From Clostridium sp. (GTDB lineage Bacteria > Bacillota > Clostridia > Lachnospirales > Lachnospiraceae): a DNA stretch of 64,000 nt. Below the pieces are notes generated by a model. That model was not told the origin of the DNA, ran no database searches, and saw nothing but the letters and a program-made list of their open reading frames with translations. The translations under genes were made by a program, and so were the position numbers. Below, piece by piece: positions 16,476 to 23,429 of the stretch; within the stretch, counting starts at the first letter, position 1, and each line of letters begins with the position of its first letter. The stretch spans positions 1-64,000 of the forward strand of contig JAMPFS010000011.1 in assembly GCA_023664325.1 (NCBI GenBank), given 5' to 3'.

Positions 16476-17873
16476 ATGGCGGCAATTATTACGAATGTTT
16501 CCAAGTACATCATATTGTTATGGATGGCACTGTATACACTTTCCTGTTTTACAATTTTTAAACAGGAAAGTGAGGAAGAAAAAAATGAAAAATTGAATAA
16601 ACAGATCATTTATATATTTTTAATGCATTTTTTATGTTATCTGACACTGGCGGTAAACCGTCCGGAGGAAATGAAAGAAATTATTATTTTTTATGGGCTG
16701 CAGATTTTAGTCGCAACGATTTACATGTATTTGTACCATTATTTTTATCCGTATTCTTCCAGGGTGATTACCAATAATATGAGTTTTTTACTGCTGATTG
16801 GATATACGATGCTGACAAGGCTTGATATTTCTCTTGCAAAGAAACAGTTTTTAATCGCAACAACGGCATTGATTCTGGTTTCAGTGATTCCCTGGATTAT
16901 GGATCATTATAAGAATTTAAGGAATTATGGGAAAATATATGGAGTCCTCGGGATTGTGGCTTTGGCATCTGTATTTGTGATGGGTGTGGAGCAGTATGGT
17001 TCCCTTAACTGGATTAAGTTCGGGCCGATTACGTTGCAGCCTATGGAGTTTGTAAAAATTCTGTTTGTGTTTTTTATCGCCAGCATGCTGTCACAGAGCA
17101 GGGATTTTAAGCAGGTAATGATTACCACTGTTTTTGCAGGCATACATATGGGTGTTTTAGTATTGGAAAAGGATTTAGGCGGAGCGCTTATCTTTTTTGT
17201 TATATTTGTCTCCATGATTTATGTGGGAACAGGAAAGCTCCGGTATTTAGTGCTTTTTTTTGCCGGTGGAGGAGCAATGGCAGGTCTTGCATTTTTATTG
17301 TTTAAGGACAGGCTGTTTAACCATGTTTTGGTGCGTATCAATGCGTGGAAGGATCCGTGGGCAGATATTGATGGACAGGGATATCAGATTGCGCAGTCTC
17401 TGTTTGCCATTGGAAGTGGCGGATATTGGGGCTCGGGGCTTACGAAAGGCTCACCAAAGATTATTCCGGTCAGTGAAAGCGATTTTATCTTTTCGGCTAT
17501 TTCAGAAGAATTTGGCGTGCTTTTTGGGTTGGCGCTGATTCTTGTCTGTTTTAGCTGCTTTATAAGTTTTATTAGTATTTCCATACGGGTACGGAACCGT
17601 TTTTATAAGACGATGGCGTTTGGTTTTGCGATCTGTTATATGTTTCAGACGTTCTTATCCATTGGTGGCGTTACGAAGTTTATTCCTTCCACCGGTGTAA
17701 CGATTCCGCTTGTCAGTTATGGAGGAAGCTCGGTGTTAAGTTCCCTTGTCATGTTTGCCGTGATGCAGGGAATCAGTACAATAGAAAATAAAGAGGCTGG
17801 GAAAATTGAGAAAGAACGAAGAGAAATTGAAGAAAGTGCAGGGAAAATCACGGGGAAAAGGCAGAGGACGTAA
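16476..17873 (+). CDS. FtsW/RodA/SpoVE family peptidoglycan glycosyltransferase
   Basis: A 465-residue polytopic protein with about ten transmembrane segments, a SEDS polymerase of glycan strands from lipid II. Family blocks include GITLQPMEFVKI-like text (FGPITLQPMEFVKI), EKDLGGALIFF, RINAWKDPW, and VPLVSYGGSS-type text (TIPLVSYGGSSVLSS). The next gene is a class B penicillin-binding protein, the obligate partner type, overlapping by 68 bases. Whether this pair serves division (FtsW) or elongation/sporulation (RodA, SpoVE) is not decidable here; the neighbouring zapA slightly favours division. Confidence 0.9.
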   Translation: MAAIITNVSKYIILLWMALYTLSCFTIFKQESEEEKNEKLNKQIIYIFLMHFLCYLTLAVNRPEEMKEIIIFYGLQILVATIYMYLYHYFYPYSSRVITNNMSFLLLIGYTMLTRLDISLAKKQFLIATTALILVSVIPWIMDHYKNLRNYGKIYGVLGIVALASVFVMGVEQYGSLNWIKFGPITLQPMEFVKILFVFFIASMLSQSRDFKQVMITTVFAGIHMGVLVLEKDLGGALIFFVIFVSMIYVGTGKLRYLVLFFAGGGAMAGLAFLLFKDRLFNHVLVRINAWKDPWADIDGQGYQIAQSLFAIGSGGYWGSGLTKGSPKIIPVSESDFIFSAISEEFGVLFGLALILVCFSCFISFISISIRVRNRFYKTMAFGFAICYMFQTFLSIGGVTKFIPSTGVTIPLVSYGGSSVLSSLVMFAVMQGISTIENKEAGKIEKERREIEESAGKITGKRQRT

Positions 17874-19365
17874 CAAAAAAGCGGTAGAGCAGGTACTGCT
17901 CACTCCGGAACAACAGGCATTTTTGGACAAGGAAGAAAAAATTGATAAGATTAATGATAAGATGAACAAACCAATCATTGGGTTTACTTATATCTGCGCA
18001 TTTATTGTAATTGGTCTTATGGCATATATTTTACATTTTATGATTGCAGACAGTGATGAGGTGATTGCAAATTCGGCAAATCCCCGTCTTGACAGCTATG
18101 CAGAAAATGTGAATCGTGGAGATATTAAGACCAGTGATGGCAAGGTGGTGGCAACAGGAGATACACAAAACCGGGAATATCCTTATGACAATCTTTTTGC
18201 CCATGTGGTAGGATATTCCAAATACACAAAGGCTGGTATTGAGAGGATTGGTAATTATCATTTAACGGAAAGCCACTGTAACATTTTTGAGCGTATTGTA
18301 AATACTTTGCGGGAGGAGAAAAACGAAGGTGACACTGTGGTGGCGACAATCAATTATGAATTGCAGAAAACAGCTTATGATGCTTTAGGCGGGGCAGATG
18401 GCGCAGTGGTTGTCATGGAACCGGATACCGGTAAAATTCTTGCAATGGTGTCAAAGCCTGATTTTAATCCGAACGATATTGATGCCGTGTGGGAGGAGGC
18501 AAATAGCGAAAATTCAACGAGTTCTGTATTACTGAACCGCGCATCACAGGGATTATATGCCCCAGGCTCGACATTTAAAGTGCTGACAACCTTAGCATAT
18601 ATGCGTCAGTATCCGCAAAAATATAGTGATTATGCCTATCAGTGTACTGCGGCAGAGGCAATTTTTAACAGCGTAAGCGTGCATTGCTATGGGCGGGAAA
18701 CACATGGGGAAGAGGATTTAGCGGCAGCGCTTGCCAATTCCTGCAATCAGGCTTATGCAGACATTGGAACCAGGCTTGATGTGGATGAGTGGAAAGAAAT
18801 GCTGGAAAGCTTTTTGTTTAATAAGTCTCTGCCATATACGGACGCCAGCGCAGACAGCAGATTTTATCTGGATGGAAAGTCCAATCATGGATATATACCG
18901 CAGACTGCCTTTGGGCAGGGGGATACACTGATTACACCGCTCCATAATGCCATGATTATGTCGGCAATTGCCAATGGCGGGCTGATGATGAAACCGTATT
19001 TGATTGATGGTGTGGAAAGCTATCGGGGAACGAGGGTTAAGAAATTTTCGCCATCCTCTTATGATACCCTGCTGACTCCGAACGAGGTGGAAACGCTTAC
19101 GGGATATATGCGAAAAGTTGTGAAGGAAGGAACGGCGGCGGCATATTTTAGCGGCGCATCCTATGAGGCGGCAGGAAAGACCGGAACCGCAGAGTATGCA
19201 GGGGGTGAGCATGACCTTTCATGGTTTGTCGGTTTTTGCAATGTAGATGCCCCGGACATTGTGGTAAGCATTGTTGTGGAAGAGTCGGATGTAAATGGCA
19301 TCAAAGCGTCTGCCATTGCAAGAAGCATCTTTGATTCCTATTATCAAAATGTGTCAGAACAATGA
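17806..19365 (+). CDS. Class B penicillin-binding protein (PbpA/FtsI-like transpeptidase)
   Basis: A 519-residue D,D-transpeptidase that cross-links peptidoglycan. A basic cytoplasmic tail (residues 1-50) leads to a membrane anchor at ~55-80. The active-site motifs are STFK (APGSTFKVL), SCN (ANSCNQAY) and KTGT (AAGKTGTAEY). It lacks the long dimerisation domain of FtsI/PBP2 and resembles the shorter PbpA type. The start is a TTG at 17806, supported by AGAGG nine bases upstream and lying inside the end of the SEDS gene, so the two are translationally coupled. ATG 17962 would remove the basic tail and has no ribosome site. Confidence 0.9.
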   Translation: MRKNEEKLKKVQGKSRGKGRGRNKKAVEQVLLTPEQQAFLDKEEKIDKINDKMNKPIIGFTYICAFIVIGLMAYILHFMIADSDEVIANSANPRLDSYAENVNRGDIKTSDGKVVATGDTQNREYPYDNLFAHVVGYSKYTKAGIERIGNYHLTESHCNIFERIVNTLREEKNEGDTVVATINYELQKTAYDALGGADGAVVVMEPDTGKILAMVSKPDFNPNDIDAVWEEANSENSTSSVLLNRASQGLYAPGSTFKVLTTLAYMRQYPQKYSDYAYQCTAAEAIFNSVSVHCYGRETHGEEDLAAALANSCNQAYADIGTRLDVDEWKEMLESFLFNKSLPYTDASADSRFYLDGKSNHGYIPQTAFGQGDTLITPLHNAMIMSAIANGGLMMKPYLIDGVESYRGTRVKKFSPSSYDTLLTPNEVETLTGYMRKVVKEGTAAAYFSGASYEAAGKTGTAEYAGGEHDLSWFVGFCNVDAPDIVVSIVVEESDVNGIKASAIARSIFDSYYQNVSEQ

Positions 19366-19403
19366 CATACATTCAGATGATATAAAAAATTAGTAACTTT
19401 ACC

Positions 19404-19432
19404 TTGCCTTTTTGATTATATATTGCTATACT
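19404..19432 (+). promoter_or_regulatory. Sigma-A promoter for the Nudix gene
   Basis: -35 TTGCCT (19404-19409) and extended -10 TGC-TATACT (19427-19432) are separated by 17 bases. It lies about 80 bases ahead of the Nudix start, leaving a structured leader. Confidence 0.75.
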
Positions 19433-19463
19433 TTATCTAATTGAGCAACACACCAGGTTGCGT

Positions 19464-19513
19464 GGAATTTCCATGTGAGAAGTGAGAAATTCCGCAGTAT
19501 AGGAGGAACTGCG
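19464..19513 (+). promoter_or_regulatory. Structured leader: two hairpins, the second enclosing the ribosome site
   Basis: GGAATTTC (19464-19471) pairs with GAAATTCC (19486-19493). Immediately after, CGCAGT (19493-19498) pairs with ACTGCG (19508-19513), and the nine-base loop holds the whole AGGAGGA ribosome site; the ATG follows at 19514. The two stems share base 19493, so they could be alternatives. Post-transcriptional control of the Nudix gene is an inference. Confidence 0.45.
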
Positions 19514-19966
19514 ATGATAGAAGCAACTAGCTGTGGCGGTGTGGTAATCTTCAGAGGTAAGGTGTTGTTATTGTATAAGAACTATAAGAATAAGTATGAA
19601 GGCTGGGTTCTGCCAAAGGGAACGGTAGAGGAAGGTGAAGAGTACAAAGAAACGGCGCTTCGGGAGGTAAAGGAAGAATCCGGAGTGAATGCGCACATTA
19701 TCAAATATGTGAATAAGAGTAATTATACTTTTAATACCGCGTACGATGTTGTAAACAAGGATGTACATTGGTATCTGATGATGGCTGACAGCTATTACAG
19801 CAAACCTCAAAGAGAGGAGTACTTTATGGATTCCGGATATTATAAGTATCATGAAGCCTATCATTTGTTGAAGTTTCCAAATGAAAAACAGATATTGGAA
19901 CAGGCATACAGTGAATATCAGGATTTGAAGCAGAGTAATTTATGGGGATCAAAGAAGTATTTTTAA
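19514..19966 (+). CDS. Nudix hydrolase
   Basis: A 150-residue protein. The complete Nudix box is present: G-x5-E-x7-REVKEESGV, starting at GTVEEGEE (residues ~37-59), with the catalytic REVKEE glutamates. It should hydrolyse a nucleoside diphosphate linked to another group; the substrate cannot be told. The start at 19514 follows AGGAGGA; the longer frame from 19475 would begin in the leader hairpin. It is monocistronic, with its own promoter and terminator. Confidence 0.88.
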   Translation: MIEATSCGGVVIFRGKVLLLYKNYKNKYEGWVLPKGTVEEGEEYKETALREVKEESGVNAHIIKYVNKSNYTFNTAYDVVNKDVHWYLMMADSYYSKPQREEYFMDSGYYKYHEAYHLLKFPNEKQILEQAYSEYQDLKQSNLWGSKKYF

Positions 19967-19975
19967 GAGTGAGAA

Positions 19976-20006
19976 GGAGTCAGAAGGGATTTTGGCTCCT
20001 TTTTCT
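19976..20006 (+). terminator. Terminator after Nudix gene
   Basis: GGAGTCAGA pairs with TTTGGCTCC (G-U pairs allowed), followed by TTTTTCT. It separates the Nudix and sortase genes. Confidence 0.65.
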
Positions 20007-20037
20007 ATCAAATGTATTTCAAATGGAGTGAAATGGA

Positions 20038-20835
20038 ATGAAAAAGAAAATAATGAATCTGTTAGCAATACTTTGCCTGTTGGTTGCATTGGGATGTGGA
20101 GGTTATCTGGCATACTATTATTATGTGAATGCCAGGAGCGAAGCTGCAATTTCGGAACTTTCAGGTCTGGTGGAAGAAGATGATTCAGTAAACGGGAATC
20201 ATACAGAAACTGAGCTTAATCTGGTAAATGTCGATGGGGTGATGGTTCAAAAAAAATTTGCAAAGCTCTATCAGAACAATCATGATTTTTTAGGGTGGAT
20301 CCAAATTTCCGATACGCATATTGATTATCCGGTCATGTATACCCCTGGCGATCATGAAAATGGCGAATATTACATACACAGAAACTATGAGAAGGAATAT
20401 TCAGCGGCAGGTCTTCCTTTTGTGGATGCAAATTGTGATATAAAACTTCCAACGGATAATATCATTGTGTATGGACATAATATGAACTCAGGAACTATGT
20501 TCCATGATATTTTGCAGTATGAACAGGAAGAGTTTTATCAAAAGCATAAAACGTTTCGCTTTGATACGATCTATGAGAATGCAGAATATGAAGTGGTGGC
20601 AATGTTTTATGGACAGATTTTGGATAAGGATTCAAAAAATTTCAAATATTACGAATTCGTAAATGCGGGAAATGAAGAAGAATTTATGGATTTTGTGAAT
20701 AATGTAAAGGCGATGTCGGTGATAGACACCGGTGTGGAAGTGGAATATGGTGATAAGCTGCTCACGCTGTCCACCTGTGCCTATCACGTTGAGGATGGAA
20801 GATTTGCAGTTGTTGCAAAGAGGAAGCAGGATTAA
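20038..20835 (+). CDS. srtB: Class B sortase
   Basis: A 265-residue membrane-anchored transpeptidase that links sorted surface proteins to the cell wall. There is an N-terminal anchor at ~6-28. Catalytic residues are His147 (IVYGHNM), Cys247 (LSTCAY) and Arg255 (DGRFAVVAK), in the sortase B order with the FLGWIQI-type entry strand (DFLGWIQISDTHIDYPV). No substrate with a C-terminal sorting signal is encoded nearby, so its clients are elsewhere. The XRE regulator gene begins three bases after its stop and may control or share expression with it. Confidence 0.9.
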   Translation: MKKKIMNLLAILCLLVALGCGGYLAYYYYVNARSEAAISELSGLVEEDDSVNGNHTETELNLVNVDGVMVQKKFAKLYQNNHDFLGWIQISDTHIDYPVMYTPGDHENGEYYIHRNYEKEYSAAGLPFVDANCDIKLPTDNIIVYGHNMNSGTMFHDILQYEQEEFYQKHKTFRFDTIYENAEYEVVAMFYGQILDKDSKNFKYYEFVNAGNEEEFMDFVNNVKAMSVIDTGVEVEYGDKLLTLSTCAYHVEDGRFAVVAKRKQD

Positions 20836-20838
20836 ATT

Positions 20839-21567
20839 ATGGATATACAGTTTTTTAGGAAGAATTTAAGAAAAAAATTAAAAGAGCGGAAGATAACCTT
20901 GAGTTCCTTAGCAGCAAAGGCTGATTTGTCGGAGGATACGCTTCGTTCCGTTGTATATGGAAAATCCCAGGATATTAAATTGTCCACAGTAATCAAGATC
21001 GCAGATGTATTAGACTGTCCGATTGATAATCTGATCGGCAGGCAGTATTATTCAGAGACGGAGCAAAGGATTCATGAAAGAATGCACCGTTTTACAGGAC
21101 ATTCCATCCGGGTAATGGAGTATTTTTCTGAATTTGAAGAGGATATGACGTTAGAACATTCAGAGGAAGGCAAGATATTGATTCCCGTGTTATGTTTCCT
21201 TGGCAATATGAAAGACGGAATGTATGCCGACAGTCATACGACAGAAATGTTGGATATTTCGGCTTATCCAAATATTTTGCGGGAGGATGCGGATTTTGCC
21301 CTTAAAATCTTATCCGATTGTTATGAACCGATTTATTTTCTGAATGATATCTTAATCTGTTCCTGCAAAAGACATCCTGAATATAATGACATTGTGCTAT
21401 ATTCAGATCGAAATGGCAGAATGTATTTAAGAAAATATTTCAAAACGCATTTAGAGCCATTGAATGGCTTTGGTGAGCGCATCCTGTCAAACCGTTATCA
21501 TGAGTTTAAAGTGCGGGGTGTTGTTTTAAGAGTGGTGAGGGAATTTAATATAGAACTGTACCGGTAG
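20839..21567 (+). CDS. XRE family helix-turn-helix regulator
   Basis: A 242-residue protein. Residues ~5-66 form a Cro/CI-type helix-turn-helix (LSSLAAKADLSEDTLRSVVYG, then LSTVIKIADVLDCPIDNLIG). The C-terminal ~170 residues show mixed helix and strand with no recognised catalytic motif and may sense a ligand. It is three bases downstream of sortase B and ends before a strong terminator. The target is unknown. Confidence 0.75.
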   Translation: MDIQFFRKNLRKKLKERKITLSSLAAKADLSEDTLRSVVYGKSQDIKLSTVIKIADVLDCPIDNLIGRQYYSETEQRIHERMHRFTGHSIRVMEYFSEFEEDMTLEHSEEGKILIPVLCFLGNMKDGMYADSHTTEMLDISAYPNILREDADFALKILSDCYEPIYFLNDILICSCKRHPEYNDIVLYSDRNGRMYLRKYFKTHLEPLNGFGERILSNRYHEFKVRGVVLRVVREFNIELYR

Positions 21568-21588
21568 AATGTGGAGTCATTCCCAAGA

Positions 21589-21619
21589 AAAAAACTCCTT
21601 GATTATCAAGGAGTTTTTT
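21589..21619. terminator. Bidirectional terminator between XRE gene and tRNA-Leu
   Basis: ACTCCTTGA and TCAAGGAGT form a perfect stem with a three-base loop, flanked by an A-run on the left and six Ts on the right. It can end the + strand XRE transcript and, read backwards, the minus-strand tRNA-Leu transcript. Confidence 0.85.
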
Positions 21620-21621
21620 GA

Positions 21622-21705
21622 TGCCGGTGATGGGACTTGAACCCATACGATGTTGCCATCAACAGATTTTGAGTCTGCCTCGTCTGCCAATTCCGACACA
21701 CCGGC
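21622..21705 (-). tRNA. tRNA-Leu (anticodon CAA)
   Basis: On the minus strand the 84-base sequence starts GCCGGTG and ends CACCGGCA. The seven acceptor pairs are complete with discriminator A. The anticodon loop is CTCAAAA (anticodon CAA), with a long class II variable arm (TTGATGGCAACATC) and a GGGTTCAAGTCCC T-arm. CCA is not encoded. Confidence 0.95.
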
Positions 21706-21728
21706 ATGCGGTAAAACCAACGAAAATT

Positions 21729-21757
21729 AGTATAATAGGAAAGTATTCTTTTGTCAA
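21729..21757 (-). promoter_or_regulatory. Consensus sigma-A promoter for tRNA-Leu
   Basis: Reading the minus strand, TTGACA (21757-21752) and TATACT (21734-21729) are 17 bases apart, about 23 bases ahead of the tRNA 5' end. This near-perfect match fits strong tRNA transcription. Confidence 0.88.
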
Positions 21758-21777
21758 GAAGTTTTTTGAGAAAAGTT

Positions 21778-21806
21778 TTGTATTTAGTTCCAATAAATGA
21801 TATAGT
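21778..21806 (+). promoter_or_regulatory. Likely promoter for mutY
   Basis: -35 TTGTAT (21778-21783) and -10 TATAGT (21801-21806) with 17-base spacing, 27 bases before mutY. The -35 box is weak. It is arranged back to back with the tRNA promoter. Confidence 0.5.
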
Positions 21807-21833
21807 ATTATGTAGAAAAATAAGGTGGTAATT

Positions 21834-22874
21834 ATGGAATTTAATTGGCTTTTGGTGAAACAGCCTTTGCTTTCATGGTATACAAAGAATCATAGGGATT
21901 TACCGTGGCGGAATACAAAAGATCCCTATCGTATCTGGCTTTCAGAGATTATGCTTCAGCAAACCCGTGTGGAGGCGGTCAAGGGGTATTATGAACGTTT
22001 TTTGAAAGCACTTCCGGATATTGAAGCGCTTTCAAAGGTTTCGGATGATCGGCTGCTGAAGCTGTGGGAGGGTCTTGGTTATTATAACCGTGCCAGGAAT
22101 TTAAAGAAAGCTGCCATACAGGTGATGGAGGAGTATCATGGTATTTTCCCTGACGAATATGAGGAGGTTCTCTCGCTTTCCGGCATTGGGGAATACACAG
22201 CCGGCGCAATCTGTTCCATCTGTTTTGAACAGGCTTGCCCGGCAGTGGACGGAAATGTATTACGGGTGGTAATGCGTATTCTTGACTGCTATGATAACAT
22301 TGATGATTTGAAAACAAAGCGCCAGGTAAAGCAATGGCTGATGCCGCTGTATTCAGAGGGCGACTGTGGAAATCTCACGCAGGCTTTGATGGAGCTTGGC
22401 GCTGTTGTGTGTATTCCGAATGGCATGCCGGACTGTGAGAAATGTCCGCTCCATGCAATTTGTCTTGCGCATAAGAGGAAAACCTACGACAGACTTCCGG
22501 TGCGCAGGGAAAAGAAAAAGCGCAGGGTAGAGGAAATGACGGTATTTGTTCTGCATGATGGAGATCAATATGCCATCCGAAAGCGGAATGACAAAGGGTT
22601 GCTGGCAGGGCTTTGGGAATTTTATCATATGAGTCGGAAAATGACCAGGCAGCAGGCAATGGATTTTATCAGTGAACAGGGTTTTGGCCCGGTTCATATC
22701 GAACGGGAGGTACCGTATACACATGTGTTCAGCCATGTAGAGTGGAAAATGACAGCATATTACATATCATGCTGTAATCAAAAGAAGGATTTGACATGGA
22801 TTCATCGGAATGAGTTTGATGAAAGCTATGCTTTGCCAACTGCATTCCGGTTTTTTTTAGAGAAGGAAGAATAA
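21834..22874 (+). CDS. mutY: A/G-specific adenine glycosylase MutY
   Basis: A 346-residue base-excision enzyme that removes adenine mispaired with 8-oxoguanine. The HhH-GPD core holds LPWRNTKDPYRIWLSE, QQTRVE, LSGIGEYTAGAI (hairpin) and the catalytic Asp in CPAVDGNVLRV. Four cysteines of the iron-sulfur cluster follow (C-x6-C-x2-C-x5-C in CIPNGMPDCEKCPLHAIC). The C-terminal ~110 residues resemble the Nudix-like 8-oxoG recognition domain. ATG 21834 is used because AAGGTGG precedes it; GTG 21825 lies within that site. Confidence 0.94.
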   Translation: MEFNWLLVKQPLLSWYTKNHRDLPWRNTKDPYRIWLSEIMLQQTRVEAVKGYYERFLKALPDIEALSKVSDDRLLKLWEGLGYYNRARNLKKAAIQVMEEYHGIFPDEYEEVLSLSGIGEYTAGAICSICFEQACPAVDGNVLRVVMRILDCYDNIDDLKTKRQVKQWLMPLYSEGDCGNLTQALMELGAVVCIPNGMPDCEKCPLHAICLAHKRKTYDRLPVRREKKKRRVEEMTVFVLHDGDQYAIRKRNDKGLLAGLWEFYHMSRKMTRQQAMDFISEQGFGPVHIEREVPYTHVFSHVEWKMTAYYISCCNQKKDLTWIHRNEFDESYALPTAFRFFLEKEE

Positions 22875-22875
22875 T

Positions 22876-23391
22876 ATGACTTGCTTGGAAGCACAATCAA
22901 AAATCATTGCATATATTGATTATAAACTGGAACGGGAAGAAAAGAGTGAGTTTTTAAAACATATAAAATGCTGTGAGGATTGTCATGAGGAACTTAATAT
23001 ATATTACACGATGATCGAAGGAATGCGCCAGCTTGACAGCAATCAGCCGTTAACCAGGGATTTCAGCGAGGCATTAGAACAGAGAATGGAGTCTGAACTC
23101 AAAAAAACAAAGAAAAAACGTGAGTTGTTTCAATCGTCCATCTTTCTGATTATTGTTGCTGTTGTTGGCTTTGGGATTTTTGGATATGTGAATTTTTTGA
23201 AGCTTTTGCGGGAGGATGAGCAAAAGAAGATAAAAGAGGCACAGGGGGATTATTATTATAGTGATACCTTTGATTCTGTTTTATTTGAACCGTATGCGGA
23301 TACAATCGGGCTGAATCTGAATGTGACAACAGAGGAACCGGAATTAACTTTTTACGAGAAAGTCAGACAGTATGAAATGCTGAAGCAGTGA
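22876..23391 (+). CDS. zf-HC2 (anti-sigma-like) membrane protein
   Basis: A 171-residue protein with a small zinc-finger-like N-terminus: Cys3, then HIKCCEDCHEE giving the H-x3-C-x2-C pattern of anti-sigma zinc domains. One transmembrane segment lies at ~88-106, with an extracytoplasmic tail of ~60 residues. This layout is that of ZAS-type anti-sigma factors, but no sigma factor gene lies beside it. It follows mutY by one base, so is probably co-transcribed with it. Confidence 0.7.
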   Translation: MTCLEAQSKIIAYIDYKLEREEKSEFLKHIKCCEDCHEELNIYYTMIEGMRQLDSNQPLTRDFSEALEQRMESELKKTKKKRELFQSSIFLIIVAVVGFGIFGYVNFLKLLREDEQKKIKEAQGDYYYSDTFDSVLFEPYADTIGLNLNVTTEEPELTFYEKVRQYEMLKQ

Positions 23392-23429
23392 CGGGAATGA
23401 TGATGCGGGTTTAATATGGAGGAAAGAAA

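Noticed and set aside
18718..19212. Minus-strand frame of 164 codons within the penicillin-binding protein gene
   Set aside because: Opposite the SCN and KTGT motifs of a conserved enzyme; typical shadow frame.
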